Source of the DNA: Longimicrobiales bacterium
GTDB taxonomy: Bacteria; Gemmatimonadota; Gemmatimonadetes; Longimicrobiales; Gaopeijiaceae
DNA: 34,984 bases
NCBI GenBank assembly: GCA_028278645.1
Contig: JANQDZ010000079.1
Span: 1 to 34,984, forward strand
Direction of reading: 5' to 3'
The number at the start of each line of letters is the position of its first letter. The stretch's first letter is position 1. A program made the translations under genes and the position numbers. Of the stretch, positions 24,888 to 32,766 are shown one piece after another. Below the pieces are notes generated by a model that was not told where the DNA came from, made no database searches, and was given only the letters and a program-made list of their open reading frames with translations.

Positions 24888-26147
24888 ATGAAGACCATCA
24901 GGACAGCGTGTTTGGGTCTCCTGGCAGCCTCGCTGCTTGCCTTTTTCCTCCCATCCCAGGTCACCGGTCAGGTGGGTATCATGTCAGCGGAAGAGTGCCG
25001 CTGTGTCGATCCGGACGGGAATGAGATCGAGAATTGCCGTTGCCTGAGGACGTTCGATCCAGGTCAGTTCGCATGGACTTTCGGAGAAGAGGGGGCCGAA
25101 GGGATCGCTTGGAGATTTGCGGACCCCGAATCGGGAGAGTTTGCATGGAGCTTCCGGGGGCCGGACGAATCGCGAGCCAGAATAGGGATCACCCTCTCCG
25201 TGTCTACAACCGATACCGACGCCATGGGCGCCCGAGTCGAATCGGTACTGGACGACGGGCCAGCCCACAGTGCGGGGATCGAGGAAGGTGACATCATCAC
25301 CCGAATCGACGGTGTCTCACTCTTTGAGCCGTTGAAGGACCGGGAGGCGGAGGAAGACCTGGACCTGGATGGATCGATGCCGGCCCAACGGCTCCTGCAC
25401 CTGGCGAGGGAGTTGGAGCCGGGAGACGAGGTCGATGTGGAGTACCTCAGGGGAAGCACCCGCCGTACTACCACCATCGTCGCCGAGGACCTCGGGGAGT
25501 GGGGTGGGAACGTGATGTTCTTCGGCGGAGACTGGGAGGATCGCTGGGACCCCGAGGCTTTCGAGGGCGCTTGGGCGGAACGGTGGGATCCCGAAGCCTT
25601 CCAGAAGGCCTGGGAGGAGCGTTGGGATCCGGGAGAATTCAAAGAGATGTGGTTTGAACGCTGGGACCCCGAGAAGTTCGAGGATATCTGGGTGGAAGGG
25701 GATGAGAAGGGGTTCGTCTTCAGAAAGGGAGGGGAGGGGGAGCCTACGGTTTGGGCTTTTGGCCCCGACGACAAACAGATCGAGATCGCCGGGCCAGGAT
25801 TCTTCGCAGCCGGTGGGCATTTCAGTGCCTGCCCCGAGTCGGCTGAAACTCTCAACTACTTCGTCCTCGGGTCCGAATGTATCGGCGGCCTTCGGATGGA
25901 GAAGCTGAATCCCGAGCTAGGGGAATACTTTGGGACCAGCACCGGGGTGTTGGTGGCGGACGTCCACGAAGATTCCATGCTCGGCTTGGAGGCAGGGGAT
26001 GTGGTCCTGCGAGTGGGCGATCGGGACGCTACCGATCCGGATAAGCTCCGACAGATCTTTCGAAGCTACGAGCCGGAGGAAGAGCTAACCCTCGTAATCA
26101 TGCGGAAGAACGCTGAAATGACGGTGACGGGGACCCTGGGACGGTAG
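24888..26147 (+). CDS. Secreted two-PDZ-domain protein with tandem RWDPE repeats
   Basis: Protein of 419 residues from ATG 24888, with GGAG eight bases upstream. A frame open from 24855 is not used because the signal peptide (MKTIRTACLGLLAASLLAFF, then LPSQVTGQ) begins here. After a cysteine-rich patch (ECRCVDPDGNEIENCRC), PDZ domain 1 (about residues 100-205) shows RIGITLSVSTTDTD, AHSAGIEEGDIITRIDGVSL. A spacer of four 13-residue repeats beginning RWDP follows (about 219-270). PDZ domain 2 (about 345-419) contains GVLVADVHEDSMLGLEAGDV and VLRVGDRDATDPDKL. There is no trypsin-like protease domain, so it is not DegP/HtrA; a scaffold or substrate-binding role in the periplasm is likely. Its stop is only six bases from that of the convergent PKD gene. 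Confidence 0.85.
   Translation: MKTIRTACLGLLAASLLAFFLPSQVTGQVGIMSAEECRCVDPDGNEIENCRCLRTFDPGQFAWTFGEEGAEGIAWRFADPESGEFAWSFRGPDESRARIGITLSVSTTDTDAMGARVESVLDDGPAHSAGIEEGDIITRIDGVSLFEPLKDREAEEDLDLDGSMPAQRLLHLARELEPGDEVDVEYLRGSTRRTTTIVAEDLGEWGGNVMFFGGDWEDRWDPEAFEGAWAERWDPEAFQKAWEERWDPGEFKEMWFERWDPEKFEDIWVEGDEKGFVFRKGGEGEPTVWAFGPDDKQIEIAGPGFFAAGGHFSACPESAETLNYFVLGSECIGGLRMEKLNPELGEYFGTSTGVLVADVHEDSMLGLEAGDVVLRVGDRDATDPDKLRQIFRSYEPEEELTLVIMRKNAEMTVTGTLGR
25542..25697 (+). repeat. Four in-frame 39-bp repeats encoding RWDPxxFxxxWxE
   Basis: The units start at 25542, 25581, 25620 and 25659 and encode RWDPEAFEGAWAE, RWDPEAFQKAWEE, RWDPGEFKEMWFE and RWDPEKFEDIWVE. Arg, Trp, Asp, Pro, Phe, the second Trp and the last Glu are invariant, while the codons for Arg, Asp and Pro vary. 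This suggests selection on the protein rather than recent duplication. Confidence 0.95.
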
Positions 26148-26153
26148 GTCCCC

Positions 26154-26534
26154 TCACTGCACGGTGATGGCTACCGTATCAGCCGCGGACTCGCCAAAAG
26201 AGTCCCTCACCGTCGCGGTGGCAGTATAGGCACCCGCCTCGGCGTAGGTGTGGGGTTGGGTGCCAAAAACCCTTCCGGAGTTCCCGCCGGGGACGGTTTC
26301 CGAGTTGCCGTCGCCGAAGCCCAGGACGACATCTACGATGAAGGTACCTTTCGCCTCGAAACTGAAGCTGAAGATGTCGGAACCGGCCGAGCCAGACGTT
26401 TTATCCACGGTTAGTTGAATCGAAAGCGGCTGGTTGGGACCGGTGGAGTTATTCAGGCAACCGCCAGCGGCGGAAAGGAGTCCGACGAAGACGGCGGCCG
26501 CCAAGCTTGTGCTGCGCAAGTTTTTCAGGATCAT
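26154..26534 (-). CDS. PKD-domain lipoprotein
   Basis: Protein of 126 residues with GGGAAG five bases before the ATG. A lipoprotein signal (hydrophobic AAAVFVGLLSAAGGC, Cys26) is followed by a short Asn-rich linker. A single PKD-like immunoglobulin fold occupies about residues 38-126: FGDGNSETV is the characteristic strand-turn, and PHTYAEAGAYTATATVRDS is the PKD signature H-x-Y-x-x-x-G-x-Y/F. Such domains mediate protein or glycan contacts on the cell surface; no enzymatic residues are present. It faces the PDZ-protein gene tail to tail with six bases between and no terminator. It may be transcribed together with the ribosomal THX gene upstream. Confidence 0.85.
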   Translation of the reverse strand: MILKNLRSTSLAAAVFVGLLSAAGGCLNNSTGPNQPLSIQLTVDKTSGSAGSDIFSFSFEAKGTFIVDVVLGFGDGNSETVPGGNSGRVFGTQPHTYAEAGAYTATATVRDSFGESAADTVAITVQ

Positions 26535-26637
26535 CGATTCTTCCCACCTGATGGTATTCGGGTGCCCACTGTTCCTTACCGCTTAACGGCCTCCGGGGTC
26601 CCACACTCCACCCGTCAGGTCGGCCATTGGCACCTTC

Positions 26638-26751
26638 TCAGCTACTCTTTCTTGCCTTTGCTTTTCGCTTTTTCTCTTTCTTCGGCCGTGTCTTCCCGAA
26701 GCTTTTCTGGAACAGCTTCCCCTTACGTGTCTTCTTGTCTCCCTTTCCCAT
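26638..26751 (-). CDS. thx: 30S ribosomal protein THX (bTHX)
   Basis: A 37-residue, highly basic protein beginning MGKGDKKTRKGKLF and continuing FGKTRPKKEKKRK. This matches the small ribosomal protein THX first known from Thermus, which sits in the head of the 30S subunit among the RNA helices; the pattern MGKGD-x-x-T-x-x-G-K is nearly invariant. The gene has an exceptionally strong ribosome site, AGGAGGAGGAG (26756-26766) four bases before the ATG, as expected for a ribosomal protein. The Lys/Arg tail is about ten residues longer than the 26-residue mature Thermus protein. It is short enough to be missed by length-filtered gene calls. The spacer 26535-26637 to the PKD gene shows no terminator. 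Confidence 0.93.
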   Translation of the reverse strand: MGKGDKKTRKGKLFQKSFGKTRPKKEKKRKAKARKSS

Positions 26752-26910
26752 ATGGCTCCTCCTCCTGGAGTCGATATGCTCGGGTCGGGTGGATTGCCGA
26801 TGAATACCAAACAGAACAGAGATTGGAAAGCCCGGAGGTTCCGGCAGGTTAGATCGCCCACCCCGTCCCGAGAGGTTGCGTGATCGGGCCCCATTCCCAA
26901 CCCTTCACGC

Positions 26911-27360
26911 ATGAAAGGCATCATCGTTCTTATAGTAGGCGCTTTGCTGGTGATCGTAGCCGCCATCGCAAGCGGGCCAGTTCTCGAACGCCACCGGCGG
27001 GCTGGTGAAATCCAAACACTTCGGACCGCTCTGGACCTCTCCCGGATGTCGGCCGACTCATGCAGACTCGCTCTTGAATGGGAGCAGGAAGAGTTCCTGC
27101 GTTTCAACGGAGTGGTGGACTCCCTCCGGAGTGAGGTGGACGGGTACGAAGACCCCGCCCGGGGCGGGGTCCCGGAGGAAGTCTATTCCGACTACCTGGT
27201 GGCGTTCGACCTATACAACGACTCGGTCGAAGTCTGGCAGGACAGGGCTGATAGTCTCCAGGCGAAGGAATCCAGGTGTCGAGAGTTGGTCGAATCCCAC
27301 AACCAGCTGAGTGATTCGATCAGGAATGTTCAGGAAGGGGGGAGGGGGGGCGGAGGATGA
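26911..27360 (+). CDS. Membrane-anchored coiled-coil protein of unknown function
   Basis: Protein of 149 residues that I do not recognise. Residues 3-22 (GIIVLIVGALLVIVAAIASG) form one membrane helix that serves as an uncleaved anchor. The rest is a charged helical region with heptad-like spacing (RRAGEIQTLRTALDLSRMSA; SVEVWQDRADSLQAKESRC), interrupted near residue 80 by a Gly/Pro-rich turn. It ends in a Gly-rich tail (GGRGGGG). The periplasmic orientation is inferred from the short, weakly charged N-terminus. No convincing ribosome site precedes ATG 26911, so translation may be weak or start differently. It is divergent from the THX gene with a 159-base spacer. Confidence 0.7.
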   Translation: MKGIIVLIVGALLVIVAAIASGPVLERHRRAGEIQTLRTALDLSRMSADSCRLALEWEQEEFLRFNGVVDSLRSEVDGYEDPARGGVPEEVYSDYLVAFDLYNDSVEVWQDRADSLQAKESRCRELVESHNQLSDSIRNVQEGGRGGGG

Positions 27361-27394
27361 GGTCGTCCTGAATGGGACCAGGCGCTAGCTCCCA

Positions 27395-27438
27395 ATTGTC
27401 CCAAATCCGCCATCCCTTCGTCCTCTCCCTGGGACAAT
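27395..27438. repeat. Nine-base inverted repeat in the spacer 27361-27608
   Basis: ATTGTCCCA (27395-27403) and TGGGACAAT (27430-27438) are perfect complements 26 bases apart. The 248-base spacer holds nothing else I can name; the barrel-protein promoter should lie in it. The repeat could be a regulator site or an RNA stem. Confidence 0.4.
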
Positions 27439-27608
27439 CGGCAACCATTTAGCCTGGTTTCACAATCAAATTTGCCGGTATGGTGCTTGCACCTCCTGCC
27501 TCTGATCCACGTGGATCGGGCGGCGGCACCCCCCCTAAGCCGCCTCGGGCATCTGCAAGAAAGAGAAACGAAAACCGAAGGCCCATCCCAAAGCCCAAGG
27601 GGGCACCG

Positions 27609-28949
27609 ATGGCACGACCTAGCCGGTTGATCGGCCTAGCTCTCCTCCACCTTTGTCTGCTTTTTTCATCTCTCGACGCCCAGGTCGAGACCGGCGTTCC
27701 GCGCCTCGGGGACCCGGTTCGTTTTTATATGGACTGCCGGGCTCGCGGTTGTGACGCAATGCATATCCGCACTGAGATCCGTTGGGTGGACCATGTCCGA
27801 GACATCCGAGACGCGGATGTCTATCTGAACGCCACAAGCCTCGGGACTGGCGGAGGGGGTGTGTCCTCCGACCTGATCTTCGAGGGCCGCGGCCGGTTCG
27901 AGGGAATGGTGGACACCCTCACCTACGTGTCCGGCGGAGACGCCACGGGGTTCGAGATCCGAGAGGGATTCACACAGTTGGTGAAGATCGGACTCATGCG
28001 GTTCGTTGGCCTGACCTCCATGGCAAACCAGATTGAAATCGGGCTCCGACCCCCGGATATCGAAGAGATCGTAGGACGGCCTGGCCGTGGAGGGCCCACG
28101 GCCGATCCCGAGGACGATCCTTGGGACTTCTGGGTTTTTCGAATCCGAGGAGGCGGAAGGCTGGGTGGGAGATCGAATCGGACTACCCGAAGTTTTAACG
28201 GATCCTATTCCGCCAACCGTGTCACCGAAGATTGGAAGGTCAGCCTAAGCCTCTCCCACAGCTACTCCGAAACCATTTTCGACTTTCCCGACCTGGACTT
28301 CCGAAAGGCCAAGATCACAAGGCGACTCACCCATACCGGGAGCCTCATCAAGTCTGTCGCCGGAAAGTGGTCGGCTGGGATTCGGTGGAGCGCCCGAAAC
28401 GCGACTTATAACAACTTCGACTTCGAAGGGGCTCTTTCACCTGTCCTGGAATACAGCGTATTCCCTTACGAAGAAGCCACCAGGCGGAGTCTTACATTCC
28501 AGTATGCGATCGAAGGGGTTTACCACGACTATCGGGAAGAGACGATATACTTCAAGAACACCGACACCTTCTTGACCCAAAGCCTATCCGGTAGCCTTAA
28601 CTTCAACCGTAAGTGGGGAGGGGCATTCGTTGCAATGGAGGCGGCCCACCACTTGGAAGACATCAAACTACATCACCTCACCCTCCTCGGGGGATTCAAC
28701 TTACGACTCGCCCGGGGATTGACCTTGAGCGTCATGGGAGACGTGTCCCGGACCAAAGACCTGATCTCCATCGCCGCCAACGCAGACGATAGCGTAGAGG
28801 AAATCCTCTTGGCCCGAAAACAACTCCAGACCGATTACACCTATTCCACTTCCATCAGTCTCAGCTACTCCTTCGGCTCGATCTTCAACAACATCGTCAA
28901 TCCGAGGCTGGGAGGCGGCGGCATCGGTATTCCGATGATCATCGGTTAA
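27609..28949 (+). CDS. Predicted outer-membrane beta-barrel protein
   Basis: Protein of 446 residues from ATG 27609, with AAGGGGG five bases upstream. The frame is open from 27480 but the signal peptide (LIGLALLHLCLLFSSLDAQ) fixes the start. Residues 20-150 form a soluble domain (YMDCRARGCDAMHIRTEIRW and IRDADVYLNATSLGTGGGG) that recurs at the N-terminus of similar proteins I remember from Bacteroidetes-like genomes. From about residue 180 the sequence alternates polar and aromatic residues in strand pairs (WKVSLSLSHSYSETIFDF, YSTSISLSYSFGSIFNN), as in a barrel of eight or more strands. A Pro/Asp-rich linker lies between. Transport or anchoring is likely but not shown. It ends before a 199-base spacer in which I see no further feature. 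Confidence 0.75.
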   Translation: MARPSRLIGLALLHLCLLFSSLDAQVETGVPRLGDPVRFYMDCRARGCDAMHIRTEIRWVDHVRDIRDADVYLNATSLGTGGGGVSSDLIFEGRGRFEGMVDTLTYVSGGDATGFEIREGFTQLVKIGLMRFVGLTSMANQIEIGLRPPDIEEIVGRPGRGGPTADPEDDPWDFWVFRIRGGGRLGGRSNRTTRSFNGSYSANRVTEDWKVSLSLSHSYSETIFDFPDLDFRKAKITRRLTHTGSLIKSVAGKWSAGIRWSARNATYNNFDFEGALSPVLEYSVFPYEEATRRSLTFQYAIEGVYHDYREETIYFKNTDTFLTQSLSGSLNFNRKWGGAFVAMEAAHHLEDIKLHHLTLLGGFNLRLARGLTLSVMGDVSRTKDLISIAANADDSVEEILLARKQLQTDYTYSTSISLSYSFGSIFNNIVNPRLGGGGIGIPMIIG

Positions 28950-29148
28950 CCCCGGAAGACGAGCGGGGGGATGGGGAGGTGACCACTGGGTCAGGACGGG
29001 GTGCTGGACGTTCTCGCACGGAGCCTTGGGAGCTGTTCGATCCGCCTCACGACGCGCGTTCAGGCAACCCGTCTGAATCCGAACGGACTCTGAGTCGTAT
29101 AGATACCTGACCGGTTTGTCATCCGTTGGCAGCTGAAAGGACTGCGTT

Positions 29149-30231
29149 ATGCGACGCCTTCTTCGCCTCACCGCCCTCATGCCCGCCATCCCTTTTCTGA
29201 TCTCCTGCCAGGACAACCCGGAGCAGGCAAACGCGGCCGAGAGCCAAACACCGGGGGCTCTGTCCGCGGGTGCGCAAGAGCTGATCGCCGAGGCCGTCGC
29301 CTCCATCCATGAGGGCGACTTCTACCATCGGATCGGAGTCCTTGCCCACGACTCCTTGGGTGGCAGAGATACCCCGAGTCCCGGCCTGGAAATGGCCGCT
29401 GCCTGGGCAGCGGAAGAGTTTGCAGGGATGGGTTTGGAGCCGGGGGGGGACGACGGGTCGTTCATCCAACGCTGGGAATATTCCCCAAGAAGGGGATCGG
29501 AAGAAGAAACCGTCGCGGTGAAAGTCCCGAACGTAGTGGGGTTCCTACCTGGAAGTGACCCGGCGCTCCGGGATGAATGGGTCGTTTTTACAGCACACTT
29601 TGATCATGTGAGCGGACCACCGGATGAAACCGGAGACGCCATCTACAACGGCGCCGACGACAATGCCAGCGGGACCGCGGCGGTGATGGAGCTGGCCGAG
29701 GCCTTTTCCATGCTCCCCACGGCGCCCCGGCGCTCCATTGCCTTTGTCCTGGTAAGCGGGGAAGAAAAAGGGCTGTTAGGAGCCCGGCATTTCGCCCGAG
29801 GGGCTTCCCTTCCCCAGGATGTAATGGTCGCTGATATCAACGCCGACATGGTGAGCATGAACTGGCCGGACAGCATCTTCGTCTTCGGCCGGGATCTCAG
29901 CACGCTCGGGTCCACCTTGGATCGAGTGATCGAAGCCCACCCGGAGGTGAATGTCTCCATCATGGAGAACCGGTGGCCCCAGCTCCCCCTTCTCCGGATG
30001 TCGGATCAGTTCGCATTCATCCAGGAAGGGATCCCGGGGATCTTCTTCTTCAGCGGTCTCCATGACAACCTCCACAGCCCCAACGACGAACTCGACGCGG
30101 TGGACTGTGACAAAGCTGCCAGGGTGACCCGCCTGATGTTCCATTTCGGCTATGAGGTCGCCCAGGCAGGAGAGCGGCCCACATGGACCGAGGCTGGGAG
30201 GGAGATGTTGGCAGAGATGGGCATCGGATAA
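29149..30231 (+). CDS. M28-family zinc aminopeptidase lipoprotein
   Basis: Protein of 360 residues with GAAAGGA seven bases before the ATG. The N-terminus MRRLLRLTALMPAIPFLISC is a lipoprotein signal with Cys20. The dizinc site of M28 peptidases is complete: His150 (TAHFDH), Asp170 (NGADDNASGTAA), the general base Glu205 and ligand Glu206 (SGEEKGLLGA), Asp229 (VADINADM) and His309 (NLHSPNDE). It should trim amino-terminal residues from peptides at the cell surface or in the periplasm. A PA insert is absent, so it is the compact form. It is followed by a nitroreductase gene after a 28-base gap on the same strand, so the two may be co-transcribed. Confidence 0.93.
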   Translation: MRRLLRLTALMPAIPFLISCQDNPEQANAAESQTPGALSAGAQELIAEAVASIHEGDFYHRIGVLAHDSLGGRDTPSPGLEMAAAWAAEEFAGMGLEPGGDDGSFIQRWEYSPRRGSEEETVAVKVPNVVGFLPGSDPALRDEWVVFTAHFDHVSGPPDETGDAIYNGADDNASGTAAVMELAEAFSMLPTAPRRSIAFVLVSGEEKGLLGARHFARGASLPQDVMVADINADMVSMNWPDSIFVFGRDLSTLGSTLDRVIEAHPEVNVSIMENRWPQLPLLRMSDQFAFIQEGIPGIFFFSGLHDNLHSPNDELDAVDCDKAARVTRLMFHFGYEVAQAGERPTWTEAGREMLAEMGIG

Positions 30232-30259
30232 CAAAAGGACTCAGACCGGGAAGCTGACT

Positions 30260-30955
30260 ATGACTGGCGAAAATGGCAGGCGTGAGTTCGTGAAGCTCTC
30301 TTTTGCGGCCGGGGTTCCTTTTGCCCTCGGTGCGACACCAGACTCTCTGGCCGGCTTCGCGAGCGATCCAGGCCAAGAAGAACTCCCGTTTTTTGAGGTA
30401 GTGAGGAACCGTCGGTCGGTCCGGGAATTTAAACCGACGCCGATTCCCGACGAACACCTCCAGCAGATCCTGGATGCGGCCCGCCTGGCGCCCACCTCCG
30501 GGAACCAACAGCCGTGGAAGTTTGTGGTGATCCGGGATCCGTCGGTCATCGATGAGTTGAAGGAAGCCTGCGTCCGGAAGAACCTGGAAGCCCGAAGAGC
30601 CCGGGGGATGGAGGCCACCCCCGAGGTCGCCGAGCAGGTGACCGAAGGCCTAAAGGGGTACTTCTCAGCCCCAGTCTATATCGTGGTCCTCACCGATGGA
30701 GAGTCCCGATACCCCACCTACAACCATTGGGACGGCCCCATGGCCGCCGGGTACCTGATGCTGGCAGCAAGGGCCTTGGGTTACGGAACCGTCTTTATCA
30801 CCGACTCCATCCCGGCCGACGTCACGAAAGAAGTCCTGAATATCTCCGATCGTTTCACTCGGGTGTGTATCACTCCTCTGGGTGTTCCGGTCGCGTGGCC
30901 AGACACTCCCCAAAAGAAACCCCTCGACGAGTTCATCGTTCAAGATCGATTCTGA
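30260..30955 (+). CDS. Tat-exported nitroreductase-family flavoprotein
   Basis: Protein of 231 residues from ATG 30260. The N-terminus has a twin-arginine signal (GRREFVKLSFAAGVPFALGA), so the FMN enzyme is probably folded before export. The nitroreductase fold shows the start helix with NRRSVREFKPTPIPDEHLQQ, APTSGNQQPWKFVVIRD (FMN phosphate contacts), a central helix MAAGYLMLAARALGYGTVFI and a C-terminal VCITPLGVPVAWP. It would reduce nitro compounds, quinones or flavins, or act as a dehydrogenase-like enzyme; the substrate is unknown. Most nitroreductases are cytosolic, so the Tat signal is the notable feature. A 155-base spacer without obvious signals follows. Confidence 0.88.
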   Translation: MTGENGRREFVKLSFAAGVPFALGATPDSLAGFASDPGQEELPFFEVVRNRRSVREFKPTPIPDEHLQQILDAARLAPTSGNQQPWKFVVIRDPSVIDELKEACVRKNLEARRARGMEATPEVAEQVTEGLKGYFSAPVYIVVLTDGESRYPTYNHWDGPMAAGYLMLAARALGYGTVFITDSIPADVTKEVLNISDRFTRVCITPLGVPVAWPDTPQKKPLDEFIVQDRF

Positions 30956-31110
30956 GGTACGTCCCTGCTGAAGAGGCGATTTGGTTGTCGGGGGGATTTT
31001 TGAAGGTGGGTCGAGACCGCCGGGAGCCCAGGTGCTGTCTTGCCTTCCGGTTCGGTGACAGGAACATTCCCGGACCCGTGACCTCCTGAATACTCAAGGG
31101 ACATCCGACC

Positions 31111-32766
31111 GTGAGAACCGATCCTCCAAAATCGCTGCGACCCCTTCGCGCTATTCTTCTCGGTTTCCTTCTGGCCTCGACTCCACTTCTGACGGCTTGC
31201 GAGGAGGAGGCACGGATTCCGGCCCATTCCGTCATTCCCAATCCCACTTCGGTTTCCCTTTCCGCGGGTGACACCTTCCACCTGGGCGATGAGACACGAA
31301 TCACCTTCCAGCCGGGGGACGAAGAGGCCGAGAGGATCGGCCAGTTCTTGGCGGACCTGATTGGAAACACGGTGGAAACCACACCGGAGGTCACCGGGGT
31401 GGTGGAGAACCGGCAGGACGGTAGTATCCACCTCACCCTACAGGACCCTCCTCCTTCCGTTGGTCCGGAGGGCTATGAACTCGTTGTTTCCGGTGCGGGC
31501 GTAACGATCCGCGCCAGCTCACCCGCAGGTCTGTTTTATGGGGTTCAAACACTGCGACAGCTTCTCCCTCCCGTGGTGGAATACACCGCAGCCTACCCGA
31601 AACCCCTGTATGTCCCAGCCATGACGGTTATGGACACCCCTCGGTTCCCATGGCGGGGGGCCATGCTCGACGTCTCCAGGCACTTCTTCCAGTCAGACGA
31701 CGTGAAGAGATTCATCGACCTGATGGCCCTCTACAAGCTGAACCGTCTTCACCTCCATCTTTCGGACGACCAGGGCTGGAGGATCGAGATCCCCAGCCGA
31801 CCGAATCTCACTCTTCACGGCGGAAGCACGGAGGTCGGGGGAAGAGAGGGAGGGTTCTTCTCAGTCGATGACTTTTCAGCACTGGTCCAGTATGCCGCCG
31901 ACCGCTTTGTCACGATTGTCCCCGAGATCGACGTGCCGGGTCACACGAACGCGGCGCTAGCGTCCTATCCTGAACTCAACTGTGATGGAGTCGCCCGCGA
32001 CCTGTACACCGGGACCTCCGTTGGATTCAGCGCCCTCTGCACCGAGAGGGAAGAGGTTTACGAGTTTTTGGAAGACGTGGTCCGGGACATCGCGGCCGTT
32101 AGTCCGGGAGCCTTCTTCCACGTGGGGGGGGATGAAGTTGAGCGCCTGGGCCAAGAAGCTTTTAATGCCTTCATCGAGCGGATGGAAGGGATCGTCGAAT
32201 CCAACGGCAAACGGCTGGTCGGTTGGGAAGAGGTATCCATGGCCGACATCGGTCCGGAAGCGGTGGTTCAGCTTTGGCGACCCTTATGGAAAGCGGACGA
32301 CGGGCCGGCTTTGGACTCGGCTAGAGCCGCCCAGGCGGCGGAGCTCCAAGAGGCAGCCTTAAGAGTCGCAAGCCAGGGGACAACGTTCATCCTCTCCCCG
32401 GCTGATCGACTTTACCTGGACATGAAGTACAATCCTTCGACGGCCGTGGGCTTGACCTGGGCCGGCATGGCCGACGTGCGAACCTCCTATGACTGGACCG
32501 TGGGGGAACTCTTCGGAATCCTGCCAGAGGAATCCATTGCAGGAGTGGAAGCTCCCCTCTGGTCCGAGACCATCGACCACATCCACGACATCGAGTACCT
32601 GGCTTTCCCCCGGTTGGCCGGCGCCGCGGAGATCGGGTGGTCCCTGGAATCCGGGCGGTCATGGGAAGAGTACAGGATCCGCCTCGGAGCCCAGGCGCCG
32701 AGATGGACAGCCCTGGGGGTCAACTTCTACCGGTCTCCGGACGTTCCTTGGGTGGAGGGTTTTTAG
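31111..32766 (+). CDS. Beta-N-acetylhexosaminidase, GH20, lipoprotein
   Basis: Protein of 551 residues starting with GTG 31111; a weak AAGGGA lies ten bases upstream. The lipoprotein signal ends LLASTPLLTAC (Cys30). An N-terminal GH20b domain (about 40-165) is followed by the TIM barrel. Barrel motifs are LNRLHLHLSDDQGWRIEI, VPEIDVPGHTNAAL, FHVGGDEVE with the catalytic pair Asp341-Glu342, LVGWEEVSM and GVEAPLWSETI. It removes terminal GlcNAc or GalNAc from chitin oligomers or glycoconjugates using substrate-assisted catalysis. Cell-surface location suggests scavenging of chitobiose or cell-wall material. Its stop codon abuts that of the convergent S9 gene with no base between. Confidence 0.95.
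   Translation: MRTDPPKSLRPLRAILLGFLLASTPLLTACEEEARIPAHSVIPNPTSVSLSAGDTFHLGDETRITFQPGDEEAERIGQFLADLIGNTVETTPEVTGVVENRQDGSIHLTLQDPPPSVGPEGYELVVSGAGVTIRASSPAGLFYGVQTLRQLLPPVVEYTAAYPKPLYVPAMTVMDTPRFPWRGAMLDVSRHFFQSDDVKRFIDLMALYKLNRLHLHLSDDQGWRIEIPSRPNLTLHGGSTEVGGREGGFFSVDDFSALVQYAADRFVTIVPEIDVPGHTNAALASYPELNCDGVARDLYTGTSVGFSALCTEREEVYEFLEDVVRDIAAVSPGAFFHVGGDEVERLGQEAFNAFIERMEGIVESNGKRLVGWEEVSMADIGPEAVVQLWRPLWKADDGPALDSARAAQAAELQEAALRVASQGTTFILSPADRLYLDMKYNPSTAVGLTWAGMADVRTSYDWTVGELFGILPEESIAGVEAPLWSETIDHIHDIEYLAFPRLAGAAEIGWSLESGRSWEEYRIRLGAQAPRWTALGVNFYRSPDVPWVEGF

Noticed and set aside
26583-27107. A 174-codon leftward frame across the THX/coiled-coil spacer
   Set aside because: It overlaps the better-supported THX gene in another frame and the rightward coiled-coil gene, and has no domain signal.
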